Positions 54,660 through 62,693 of a stretch of DNA of 64,000 bases are shown in pieces. The DNA is from Dongia_B sp964406155 (GTDB lineage: Bacteria > Pseudomonadota > Alphaproteobacteria > Dongiales > Dongiaceae), in NCBI GenBank assembly GCA_964406155.1, contig CAYOQR010000018.1, positions 1-64,000 on the forward strand, given 5' to 3'. Every line of letters starts with the position of its first letter. The first letter of the stretch is position 1. The notes beneath the pieces were generated by a model. It saw only the letters and a list, made by a program, of their open reading frames with translations, ran no database searches and was not told the DNA's origin. Made by a program: the position numbers and the translations under genes.

Positions 54660-55595
54660 ATGTTCACTTTAGCTCATATTTCTGACCCGCATCTGGCCGG
54701 CTGGTCGGTGACGGACCCGCTGACGCTGGTTGGCAAGCGGATCACCGGCTACCTGTCCTGGCGCCTGAAACGGGTCAAGGTTCACAGGACGGAAGTCCTT
54801 GACCAGATTGTCGGCGACATGATCGCCGCCAAGCCGGACCATATTGCCGTGACGGGCGATCTCACGAATATCTCGCTGCCGCAGGAATTCGCCAACGCAG
54901 CGGCCTGGCTGCGGCGACTGGGCCCGGCGGAGTCGGTTTCCGCGATTCCCGGCAATCACGACGCCTATGTATCCATGCCCTGGTCGCAATCGCTGGGCCT
55001 CTGGCAGGACAACATGACCGGCCTGATGCCGGGCGAGAGCCCGGTTCTTGGCGCGGCGGAGATCCCCGTCGCCGATGCCGACGATTTTCCCTATGTGCGG
55101 CAGCGCGGCCCGATCGCCATCATCGGCACATCGACGGCAGTCCCGACCCTGCCCTTCATTGCCGCCGGGGAGCTGGGTACCGGGCAGTTGGAGCGTCTCG
55201 CCGGTATCCTCGAAAAACTCGGCGAGGCCGGATTGTTCCGGGTCGTGCTGATTCACCACCCGCCGTTTACCGATGGCCATGGCCGCCGCAAATCGTTGCG
55301 TGATCATGTCGCGCTCCGGGAGGTTCTACGGGAAAAGGGTGTTGAACTCGTCCTGCATGGCCATACGCATGTCGAAGGCTTGGGCCGGGTGGCGACGCCC
55401 AAAGGCGAGGCTCCGGTTTTCGGTGTCCCTTCGGCTTCCGCCCTCGCCTGGCGCCACAAGGATGCGGCAGCCTATCATCTCTACCGGATCGGGCGTCAGG
55501 ATGGTGCCTGGCGGTTGCGGGTCGAGATTCGCGCCCTATCTGAGGAGACAGGCGGCATCGTCCCGGCTGGCGAGATGCTGTTAACCATTCCCTGA
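54660..55595 (+). CDS. calcineurin-like metallophosphoesterase
   Basis: 311 residues. All five metallophosphoesterase motifs are present: ISDPHL, GDLTN, GNHD, HHPP and HGHTH. The sequence between (ITGYLSWRLKRVKVHRTEVL) is typical of bacterial UDP-diacylglucosamine- or CpdA-like hydrolases. No signal peptide. It starts a plus-strand run that includes HIT, lptFG, CDP-alcohol transferase, hydroxylase and acyltransferase genes, and is divergent from CDP-alcohol transferase copy 1. Removing a phosphate from a head-group intermediate is one possible role. Confidence 0.87.
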   Translation: MFTLAHISDPHLAGWSVTDPLTLVGKRITGYLSWRLKRVKVHRTEVLDQIVGDMIAAKPDHIAVTGDLTNISLPQEFANAAAWLRRLGPAESVSAIPGNHDAYVSMPWSQSLGLWQDNMTGLMPGESPVLGAAEIPVADADDFPYVRQRGPIAIIGTSTAVPTLPFIAAGELGTGQLERLAGILEKLGEAGLFRVVLIHHPPFTDGHGRRKSLRDHVALREVLREKGVELVLHGHTHVEGLGRVATPKGEAPVFGVPSASALAWRHKDAAAYHLYRIGRQDGAWRLRVEIRALSEETGGIVPAGEMLLTIP

Positions 55596-55681
55596 AGCGG
55601 TCCGAAATGATCGTTTCTCGACCGACAATGTGATAGACAACAGGCCCGCGAGACCGCTCGCACGGCCAAAGAGCAGAGTGC

Positions 55682-56137
55682 ATGACCACAGCAGCGCCCA
55701 ATCCCACGGCGGCAAAATTTGGATTTCCGGCGACATCGGTCGCGACGTACCAGCGCTGGCTGGTTCTCGCGCGCCCGCAGCAGCCGACCCTGGGCTCCAT
55801 GGTGCTGGTGTGCAGCGATCCCGCGGGCTCCTTCTCGCAGATTTCGCCGGCGGCTTTCGCCGAGCTTGGTCAGGTCACGCATGATCTCGAGACGGCGCTG
55901 CGCGCGGCGTTCCAACCGGACAAGCTGAACTATCTGATGCTGATGATGGTGGACCCGGATGTGCACTTCCATGTCCTGCCCCGCTACGAGCAGCCGCGCC
56001 GGTTCGGTGGCCGGGATTTCATCGATGACTTCTGGCCGAAGCCCGTGGATCTCACCCAGCCGGCCCTGAACGATTCGCGGGTCGTCGCGGAGATCGCCCG
56101 GGCATTGCAGCGCGTCTGGCCGCAGCGATCCGCGTAA
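55682..56137 (+). CDS. HIT-family protein with shortened histidine triad
   Basis: 151 residues. The fold is seen from QRWLVLARPQQPTLGSMVLV, LNYLMLMMVDPDVHFHVLPRY. The HIT triad normally reads HxHxH; here it is HFHVL, so the third His is replaced, as in some nucleotidyltransferase-like members. A 25-residue C-terminal helix follows. HIT enzymes hydrolyse or transfer nucleotides. It lies 11 bases upstream of lptF and is clearly part of that operon, but its job there is unknown. Confidence 0.8.
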   Translation: MTTAAPNPTAAKFGFPATSVATYQRWLVLARPQQPTLGSMVLVCSDPAGSFSQISPAAFAELGQVTHDLETALRAAFQPDKLNYLMLMMVDPDVHFHVLPRYEQPRRFGGRDFIDDFWPKPVDLTQPALNDSRVVAEIARALQRVWPQRSA

Positions 56138-56148
56138 AGGCCAACGAA

Positions 56149-57459
56149 ATGCGTCTGATCGACATCTACATTCTCAAGCGAGTCGCTTGGCCGTTGATCG
56201 CCTCCATGATGATCGCGTTGTCCGGTCTCTTGATGGAGCGCCTGATCCGGCTGCTGGATCTTTTCGCCAATCGCGGCGGTCCGTTCACGCTGATCATGAA
56301 GATGCTGGTTTATCTCGTGCCGCATTATCTGGCGGTGGCGATTCCGGCAGCCTTCTTCGTCGGCATTCTCTATGCCAGCCTGCGTCTTTCGAGCGACAGC
56401 GAATTGGACGCCCTGCGCGCGACCGGCCTGTCGCTCGGCCGCATCCTGGTGCCGATCACCGCCCTTGCCTGCGTCCTCACCGTGGTCTGCGTGATCATCA
56501 TGGGCTTCCTGCAGCCCTATACCCGCTATGCTTATCGGGCCATGGTCTATCTTATCACCGAAACCTCGTGGAACTCCGCGATCGAGCGCGGCGCGTTCTT
56601 CACCGGCTTCGGCGGCAAGACCATCCTGATCGGCGATATCGCCGCCGGTGGCCATAAACTGACGCAGATCTTCATCAAGGAAGCGAACCAAAGCGATCAG
56701 AGTGACGACAACGGCCCGGACAATTCAGACCAGACCGTGGTGAATGACCAGACCGTGACGCCGACGAATAGCCAGGCCGGAACGCCGGCAAAGGTCAAGG
56801 CGCCGACCCATACCATCATCACGGCGGCCACTGGCGATCTGACCAACGATCCGCACGATTTCTCGGTCATCCTGAATATGAATGACGGCTATCGTGTCGA
56901 GGTCAGCAATGGCGGTGCCACCGCGCGCGCGATCAAATTCCATGATTCAGGCTTGCCCATGGATGCCATCGCACCCAAGCCCTTCCGGCAGCGCGGCGAC
57001 AAAGAATCCGAAATGACTTTTATCGAGTTGCTGAAGAACTATTGGTCGCACAATCCGGATCTCGATCGCCGCCATCTGGCCTCGGAGATCAATTACCGCG
57101 TCGTCCGCGCCCTGTCGGTCTTCTTCCTGCCTTTCCTGGCTTTGCCGCTGGGATTGTCGTCGCGCCGGTCGCCGCGCAATATCCGGCTGGTCGCCGGCAT
57201 CATCTTCCTGATCACTTATTATCAGGTGCTGCAATTTGGCAGCAATCTGGCCGAGCACGGCAAGCTGCCGTCCTTCCTCGCGCTCTGGCTGCCGTTCCTG
57301 CTGTTCGCAATCCCCAGCGTCTGGCTGTTCCATGTCGCCAATACGCGGGTCGGGCAGGATCCTCTTGCCCAGTTCTTCGAGGGTCTCGGTGATGTCTGGC
57401 GCGGTTTCGTCCGACGTTGCCGCCGCCTGATCGGCCTGCCGGCGAGGAGGAACGCGTGA
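56149..57459 (+). CDS. lptF: LptF-like permease subunit with unusual periplasmic insertion
   Basis: 436 residues of the YjgP/YjgQ family. N-terminal helix pair begins YILKRVAWPLIASMMIALSG, and the C-terminal four-helix region includes VVRALSVFFLPFLALPLGLSS. The periplasmic beta-jellyroll lies between, but with a ~40-residue Asp/Asn/Gln/Thr-rich insert (NQSDQSDDNGPDNSDQTV ... VTPTNSQAGTPAKV) around residues 183-225. LptF and LptG extract lipid from the inner membrane with the ATPase LptB. Here the pair is inside the sphingolipid locus rather than beside lptD or pepA. Confidence 0.88.
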   Translation: MRLIDIYILKRVAWPLIASMMIALSGLLMERLIRLLDLFANRGGPFTLIMKMLVYLVPHYLAVAIPAAFFVGILYASLRLSSDSELDALRATGLSLGRILVPITALACVLTVVCVIIMGFLQPYTRYAYRAMVYLITETSWNSAIERGAFFTGFGGKTILIGDIAAGGHKLTQIFIKEANQSDQSDDNGPDNSDQTVVNDQTVTPTNSQAGTPAKVKAPTHTIITAATGDLTNDPHDFSVILNMNDGYRVEVSNGGATARAIKFHDSGLPMDAIAPKPFRQRGDKESEMTFIELLKNYWSHNPDLDRRHLASEINYRVVRALSVFFLPFLALPLGLSSRRSPRNIRLVAGIIFLITYYQVLQFGSNLAEHGKLPSFLALWLPFLLFAIPSVWLFHVANTRVGQDPLAQFFEGLGDVWRGFVRRCRRLIGLPARRNA

Positions 57460-58550
57460 TCACGACGTTCTCCAAATACGCAGTCAAGACCTTCTTCTGG
57501 CATTTCTTTCTGCTGTGGATGAGCTTCACCGCCTTGCTGCAGCTTTTCGATCTCCTGAATAATGGCGACGACGTGCTTGCCCAGTCCAATGGCGGCATCG
57601 TGCAATTGATGGAATATGCGGCCCTGCGCGTACCGGAGCTCGCCGCCTTCCTCATCCCCTTCTCCGTCCTGCTCGGCACCCTGCTAAGTCTCGGCAAGCT
57701 TGAGCGCGGCAACGAGATCCTCGCCTTCAAGGCGGCGGGCGCGCCTTATTACCTGATCCTCCTGTCGTTCCTGCCGGCCGTCGGCCTGGTCGGCGCGGTG
57801 CACTTTATCCTGGCGGATCAGATCGTGCCCATCACCGTCGAGAAGCTGATCTCCGCCAATCTCTATCCGGATAAGAAAAGCAAATCGACCGACGGCGTCC
57901 TGAACGATATCTGGGTGCAGGATGGCAATACCATCGTCGAAGCGACCTCGGTCACCGATCGCGGCAGCGTGCTGCATGACGTCGTGCTGTATGATCGCCG
58001 GGACGACGGCAACCTGCATATCCTCTCCCAGGCGGCGACGGCAACCTTCAATCGCAAACAGAAGGCCTGGATTCTCGCCGATATCTGGCGGACCGAAGTA
58101 AATCCCGATCAGGCGGCGCAAACCACGCATATCGATACCGAGGTCTGGAAATCGCGCCTGACACCGGCGGAATTCTCCAATCTGGTGGAACAGCCGCAGG
58201 GGATGTCGCTGCGGAAGATCTGGCGCCTGATCAATGCCGATCAATTCGGTGTCCGTCCGACCTATTTCTATGAAACCTGGCTGCAGAAGCGCATCGCCTT
58301 GCCGGTTGGATCGGTGCTGATGATTCTGCTGGCGGCCCCGGTCGCGCAAAGCCTGCAGCGCCGGGACCGCAGCCTTGCCGCCGGCATCGCCATTGGCTTC
58401 CTGCTGGGTTTCCTCTATTTCATTACCGACGGGCTGGTCATGTCGCTGGGTGAAAGCGGTGCCGTCCCCCCATTTTTCGCCGCCTGGTTGCCACCGCTTC
58501 TCTTCGCCAGCATCGGCGGCGTGATGTTGATACGTCTCGAAGGTCATTGA
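57456..58550 (+). CDS. lptG: LptG-like permease subunit
   Basis: 364 residues of the YjgP/YjgQ family. Helix 1 begins FSKYAVKTFFWHFFLLWMSF; the cytoplasmic coupling segment is LLGTLLSLGKLERGNEILAFKAAGAP (partly quoted). The periplasmic domain carries WILADIWRTEVNPD, and the end has LLGFLYFITDGLVMSLGE. GTG 57456 overlaps the lptF stop (GTGA) and has GAGGAGG six bases upstream. With LptF it should form the transmembrane part of an LptB2FG-type extractor. No lptB, C, A, D or E lies in the window. Confidence 0.9.
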   Translation: MITTFSKYAVKTFFWHFFLLWMSFTALLQLFDLLNNGDDVLAQSNGGIVQLMEYAALRVPELAAFLIPFSVLLGTLLSLGKLERGNEILAFKAAGAPYYLILLSFLPAVGLVGAVHFILADQIVPITVEKLISANLYPDKKSKSTDGVLNDIWVQDGNTIVEATSVTDRGSVLHDVVLYDRRDDGNLHILSQAATATFNRKQKAWILADIWRTEVNPDQAAQTTHIDTEVWKSRLTPAEFSNLVEQPQGMSLRKIWRLINADQFGVRPTYFYETWLQKRIALPVGSVLMILLAAPVAQSLQRRDRSLAAGIAIGFLLGFLYFITDGLVMSLGESGAVPPFFAAWLPPLLFASIGGVMLIRLEGH

Positions 58551-58555
58551 GTCAG

Positions 58556-59764
58556 ATGAAATTTTGGATTGATGCCGCCAGTCTGTCGCCGGAGCGGGTC
58601 TTCGGCATGTCGCTGATCGAACGGCATCTGAAAGCAGTGCGGCACCAGAAGGTGCAGTTTTCCGAAGTGGTGATCGATACCGGCGATCAACCGGCCTCCA
58701 GCGTTGCTGTGCCGCAGGATTGCGGTCTCGCCTGTCCGGTCCGCGTGGTGTCGGGCGGCGGCGATATCGTCACCCGGATCGCCCGCAGTGCCGGCGGCGA
58801 AGCGGTGCTGGCGACCACGGGAACCAGCCTGATCGATGCCCGTCTGTATGGCTTTCTGGCGCAGCAATCGGACGACCTCGCCGTCGCCGATGATGGCGCC
58901 ATTCTGGTGCGTCTTGGCTCAGCCGACCGGCTGGAAGCCGGAGCGACCGATTTGCTTCGCGCCGTCGGCGGCCGGATCCGCTGGTTGACCCAGGCCGAGT
59001 TCCCCTCCTTCGTGCCGAAGCTGCGGCGCAATACGCCTTATTACCTCTTCTCGGTGACGACACCGGATCACCGGCGCAAGATCGAACGCTTCCTGTTCTG
59101 GTCGAATTACAAGGGCTCGACGGATTTCTTCACGAAATACGTCTATCCGCCCTTGGTCTGGCTGATGGTGCCGCCGCTTGCGCGAGCCCGCGTTCATCCC
59201 AATGTCGTCACCATCATCAGCATCCTGCTGACCATCGCCGTGGTGCCGCTTTGCGCCACCGGCCATTTCTTCTGGGGCCTGCTCTGCGCCTATGCGATGA
59301 GCGTGCTCGATTCCGTCGATGGCAAGCTGGCGCGCGTCACCTTCACGGATTCATCGATCGGCAATATCCTCGATCACGGACTCGATCTGGTCCATCCGCC
59401 CTTCTGGTATTGCGCCTGGGCCTGGGGCCTGGCCGGCGGCGACTGGCAGTCGCCCGTCTTCATCGCCTCGCTGTGGATGCTGGGTCTCTACATCCTGGAT
59501 CGCCTGATCCTGAAGATATATCCGACGGTCTTCCGCCGGGGCCTCCATACCCACGCGCCGATGGATGCTTTCGTGCGCACCTTCATCTCCCGGCGAAACA
59601 TAAATTTACCCTTGTTTACAGTCGGTTATGCCCTTGGCCTTGGCGTGCAGACGATTTACGTGATCGTCGTCTGGCAAGCTTTGACATGTATCTATCACGG
59701 TATCCGGACGGCCTGGATTCTCGGTATCGAGAAGGCCAGGCCGGCTTCCGATGCCGCAAAGTGA
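58556..59764 (+). CDS. CDP-alcohol phosphatidyltransferase with N-terminal extension (copy 2)
   Basis: 402 residues, clear paralogue of the minus-strand copy. Both share the block YKG.TD..TKYV.P and the catalytic DGKLARVTFTDSS..GNILDHGLD, then LVHPPFWYCAWAW. The N-terminal ~170 residues differ more and look like a degenerate nucleotidyltransferase domain (LSPERVFGMSLIERHLKAV). The start ATG lies five bases after lptG; a TTG at 58547 overlaps its stop. Likely joins a phospho-head group to a lipid or CDP-lipid at the inner membrane. Having two copies suggests two head-group steps. Confidence 0.85.
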   Translation: MKFWIDAASLSPERVFGMSLIERHLKAVRHQKVQFSEVVIDTGDQPASSVAVPQDCGLACPVRVVSGGGDIVTRIARSAGGEAVLATTGTSLIDARLYGFLAQQSDDLAVADDGAILVRLGSADRLEAGATDLLRAVGGRIRWLTQAEFPSFVPKLRRNTPYYLFSVTTPDHRRKIERFLFWSNYKGSTDFFTKYVYPPLVWLMVPPLARARVHPNVVTIISILLTIAVVPLCATGHFFWGLLCAYAMSVLDSVDGKLARVTFTDSSIGNILDHGLDLVHPPFWYCAWAWGLAGGDWQSPVFIASLWMLGLYILDRLILKIYPTVFRRGLHTHAPMDAFVRTFISRRNINLPLFTVGYALGLGVQTIYVIVVWQALTCIYHGIRTAWILGIEKARPASDAAK

Positions 59765-59861
59765 CACAGGACCTGATACCGCCTGCCGTAATATCCACAT
59801 ATCTTGCTGTAATATGTTGAGTGGACTAGATTGCCGCTCGACAAGACCGACCTTCGGGCTG

Positions 59862-60647
59862 ATGCAAATGCTACAATTCGGCTTCTGGAAAAACCGCACC
59901 CATAATCTCGCGCGCATGAATCTGCGGGACCTGATCGTGGCTTTCGCCACCTATCCCTCGGTGCATGGCTATCTGGCACTCAGCCTCGTTTCGCTGGCAG
60001 TGATCATCCATTGGTACGAGGCTCTGCTGCCGCTGGCGATCGCGTCGGTCCTGACCATCGTCGTTTATCCCTTCGTCTGGTATGTGCTGCATCGCTGGGT
60101 GCTGCATTCGCAGTTCCTCTACCGTTTCAAATCGACGGCAGCGGTGTGGAAGCGGATCCATTTCGATCACCACCAGGACCCGCACAATCTCGTGGTGCTG
60201 TTCGGTGCGCTCTATACCACCCTGCCCACCATCGCCATCGTCACCTGGCCGATCGGCTATCTGATCGGCGGCGTGGCGGGTGCCGCGGCGGCTTTCGGCA
60301 CCGGCCTGCTGACCACCATCTTCTATGAATTCTGCCACTGCATTCAGCATCTCAACACGGCGCCGAAGAGCCGCTTCCTGAAAGAGATCAAGCAACTGCA
60401 TCTCGCCCATCATTTCCACAATGAGCAGGGCAATTTCGGCATCACCAATTACTTGTGGGATAGGCTGTTCGGCACCTTCTACGCCAAGTCGAAACTGCGG
60501 CCGAAAAGCGCCACCGTCTTCAATATCGGCTACACGGAAGAAATGGCGTTGCGCTATCCTTGGGTGGCCAATCTCTCGAATGGAACGCGGGGCGACGGCA
60601 ATCCGCGGCGCTTCCGTCAGGCATCGGATGTGACCAGTGGCGAGTAG
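59862..60647 (+). CDS. sterol desaturase / fatty-acid hydroxylase family protein
   Basis: 261 residues, membrane-bound di-iron enzyme. Histidine clusters are LHRWVLHS, HFDHHQDPHN, FCHCIQHLN and HLAHHFHNEQGNFG, in the order seen in fatty-acid 2-hydroxylases and sphingolipid hydroxylases. Two helical pairs (YLALSLVSLAVIIHW, IVTWPIGYLIGGVAGAA) span the membrane. It probably hydroxylates an acyl or long-chain-base carbon of ceramide, since it directly precedes the ceramide-synthase-like acyltransferase. ATG 59862 is preferred; the frame opens at 59751. Confidence 0.88.
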   Translation: MQMLQFGFWKNRTHNLARMNLRDLIVAFATYPSVHGYLALSLVSLAVIIHWYEALLPLAIASVLTIVVYPFVWYVLHRWVLHSQFLYRFKSTAAVWKRIHFDHHQDPHNLVVLFGALYTTLPTIAIVTWPIGYLIGGVAGAAAAFGTGLLTTIFYEFCHCIQHLNTAPKSRFLKEIKQLHLAHHFHNEQGNFGITNYLWDRLFGTFYAKSKLRPKSATVFNIGYTEEMALRYPWVANLSNGTRGDGNPRRFRQASDVTSGE

Positions 60648-60663
60648 CGACGGCGGCGCCGTC

Positions 60664-61806
60664 ATGAGCCAGTCGGTCGTCGTCAGCCCAGTCAGCGGCC
60701 GGGCCGATCTCAAGCGCTTCATCGAGCTGCCCAAGCAACTCTACGGCGCGCAGTCGGGTTATGTGCCGCCGCTCGATATCGAGCGCGCGGAAACTTTGGA
60801 CCCGGCGAAGAATCCTTATTTCGGCCATGCCGAAGTGCAGTTGTTCCTGGCCTGGCGCGGTGACAAGCCGGTGGGACGCATCTCGGCCCAGATCTGCCGC
60901 CTCTATCAGGAACGCTACGGCAATCAGACCGGACATTTCGGTTTCATCGACGCCATCGACGATCCGGAGGTCTTCACCGCCCTGACCGACGCCGCCGAAG
61001 CCTGGCTGCGCGAGCGCGGCATGGTGCGGATCCTGGGGCCGCTCAGCTTCTCGACCAATGAGGAAACCGGGCTGCTGGTGGACGGCTTCAACAGCCTGCC
61101 GATGCTCATGATGCCCTATCATGCCCCCTATGCCGGCTACCGGCTGGAGGATTGCGCCTATGTGAAGGCCAAGGACGTGATCGCCTATGACGTCGACAAG
61201 GAGAGCTACAAGGCCGTCGGTTCCAACCGCCTGATCGAGAAGCTGATGACCGAGGGCCGCGTGCGGGTGCGCCCGCTCGACATGAAGAATTACCGCCGCG
61301 ATCTCGCCCTCGCTTTGGATATCTTCAACGATGCCTGGTCGGAGAATTGGGGCATGATCCCTTTCACCCAGGCGGAGATCGAAGCCGCCGCCGCCGGCCT
61401 CAAGCCGCTGATCGATCCCAAGCTGGTCGCCATCGCCGAAGTGGATGGCGAGGCCGCCGGGATGCTGGTCTGTGTGCCGAACCTGCTGGAAGCGGTGCGC
61501 GACCTCAATGGCGCACTGCTGCCCTTCGGCTGGCTGAAGCTCATCTGGCGCCTGAAATTCGGCCGCCTGAAGACCGCGCGCGTGCCGCTCATGGGTATCC
61601 GCAAGAAGCATCACGGTAGCTTGCTCGGCGCGACCCTGCTGCCGCTGATGTTTGGCGCTATCAAGAATCACTTCCTCAGCCGTGGCCTGGAGCGGGTCGA
61701 GCTGTCCTGGATTCTCGAAGACAACATGCCGATGCGCCGTGTCTGCGAAGGGATCGGCGCCAAGGCCTACAAGACCTACCGCCTCTATGAAAAGGCGCTT
61801 GTGTGA
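60664..61806 (+). CDS. GNAT-fold acyltransferase resembling bacterial ceramide synthase
   Basis: 380 residues. It belongs to the large GNAT family seen beside sphingolipid genes. Features: FIELPKQLYGAQSGYVPPL near the N-terminus, AWRGDKPVGRISAQICRLY, FGFIDAIDDPEVFTAL, LGPLSFSTNEETGLLVDG, MMPYHAPYAGYRLED, and a second half with FNDAWSENWGMIPFT. The Caulobacter bacterial ceramide synthase bCerS is a GNAT protein of this size, which N-acylates the long-chain base. The hydroxylase upstream and spt core 11 kb away support that. ATG 60664 chosen; GTG 60637 overlaps the previous stop. The nucleotidyltransferase after it overlaps by four bases. Confidence 0.8.
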   Translation: MSQSVVVSPVSGRADLKRFIELPKQLYGAQSGYVPPLDIERAETLDPAKNPYFGHAEVQLFLAWRGDKPVGRISAQICRLYQERYGNQTGHFGFIDAIDDPEVFTALTDAAEAWLRERGMVRILGPLSFSTNEETGLLVDGFNSLPMLMMPYHAPYAGYRLEDCAYVKAKDVIAYDVDKESYKAVGSNRLIEKLMTEGRVRVRPLDMKNYRRDLALALDIFNDAWSENWGMIPFTQAEIEAAAAGLKPLIDPKLVAIAEVDGEAAGMLVCVPNLLEAVRDLNGALLPFGWLKLIWRLKFGRLKTARVPLMGIRKKHHGSLLGATLLPLMFGAIKNHFLSRGLERVELSWILEDNMPMRRVCEGIGAKAYKTYRLYEKALV

Positions 61807-62630
61807 GCGCAGGCGTCGCGGCTGGTACCCCACAGGAAATGCAGGTGAATGCGCTGATCCTCGCCGGCAATCGCGGCGGCGCGGATGCGATCGCCGCCCT
61901 GACCGGCGTCAGCCACAAGGCGCTGGCGCCCATCGCCGGCATTCCTATGCTGCAGCGCGTATTGCAAAGCCTCACCGCCTGCCCGGCCATCCAGCAAGTC
62001 TATGTCTGCATCGACGATGCCGCCTTGCTGGAAGAGGTGCCGGCCTTGGCGGCGGCCTATCATGGCGGCCTGCTGAAGATTATTCCGCCGGCGGCGAGTC
62101 CGGCCGCCAGTGTCGCGGCGGCCCTGCAGCAGATCGGCCTCGATCAGCCGCTGCTGATCACCACCGCCGATCACCCGCTGCTGACACCGGAGATGGTGAG
62201 CTATTTCCTCGCCCAGGCGCCGGCGGACGGCGATCTGGCCGTGGCCCTCGCCCGGCTGGAGGTCGTCACCGAGGCCTATCCGCAATCGGTCCGCACCGGC
62301 TACCGGTTGGGCGCGCAGCGGTATAGCGGCTGCAATCTCTTCCTGGCGCGTCACCCGGCGGCGGCGAAGATCGCCAGCTTCTGGCGGCGCATGGAGAAGT
62401 TCCGCAAGCGGCCCTGGCGCCTGGTTTTGGAAGTGGGGCCGTTCGCCCTGCTGCGCTTCGTTCTGGGGCGGCTGGATCTCGCGGCGGCCTTGCGGCATCT
62501 CTCGCGGCGCACCGGCGCCGAGATCCGCGCCGTCGACATGCCCTTCGCCGAAGCGGCGATCGATGTCGACAAGGCGGCCGATTATCAGTTGGTCACGCAG
62601 ATTCTCGAGAAGCGGGCCAGTGACGCCTGA
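61803..62630 (+). CDS. MobA-like nucleotidyltransferase
   Basis: 275 residues. Rossmann-like GT-A NTP transferase: ALILAGNRGGADAIAALT at the N-terminus in place of the classic LAGGxGxR, KALAPIAGIPMLQRVLQSL, and the metal site TTADHPLLTPEMVSYF. The last ~100 residues (FWRRMEKFRKRPWRLVLEVG) are an addition. GTG 61803 overlaps the acyltransferase stop (GTGA). Such enzymes attach a nucleotide to an alcohol or sugar phosphate. Here it could supply a CDP-head group for one of the CDP-alcohol transferases. Confidence 0.8.
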   Translation: MSAGVAAGTPQEMQVNALILAGNRGGADAIAALTGVSHKALAPIAGIPMLQRVLQSLTACPAIQQVYVCIDDAALLEEVPALAAAYHGGLLKIIPPAASPAASVAAALQQIGLDQPLLITTADHPLLTPEMVSYFLAQAPADGDLAVALARLEVVTEAYPQSVRTGYRLGAQRYSGCNLFLARHPAAAKIASFWRRMEKFRKRPWRLVLEVGPFALLRFVLGRLDLAAALRHLSRRTGAEIRAVDMPFAEAAIDVDKAADYQLVTQILEKRASDA

Positions 62631-62638
62631 TTACCAGC

Positions 62639-62665
62639 ATCGCTTGATTATAAGTATCGCTTGAT
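62639..62665. repeat. 10-base direct repeat between convergent genes
   Basis: ATCGCTTGAT occurs at 62639-62648 and 62656-62665, in the 63-base gap between the two convergent nucleotidyltransferases. No terminator hairpin with a U-run is clear here. Significance unknown. Confidence 0.4.
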
Positions 62666-62693
62666 AGCGTGCTCGCCCGAGCGCGGGAGAGCG

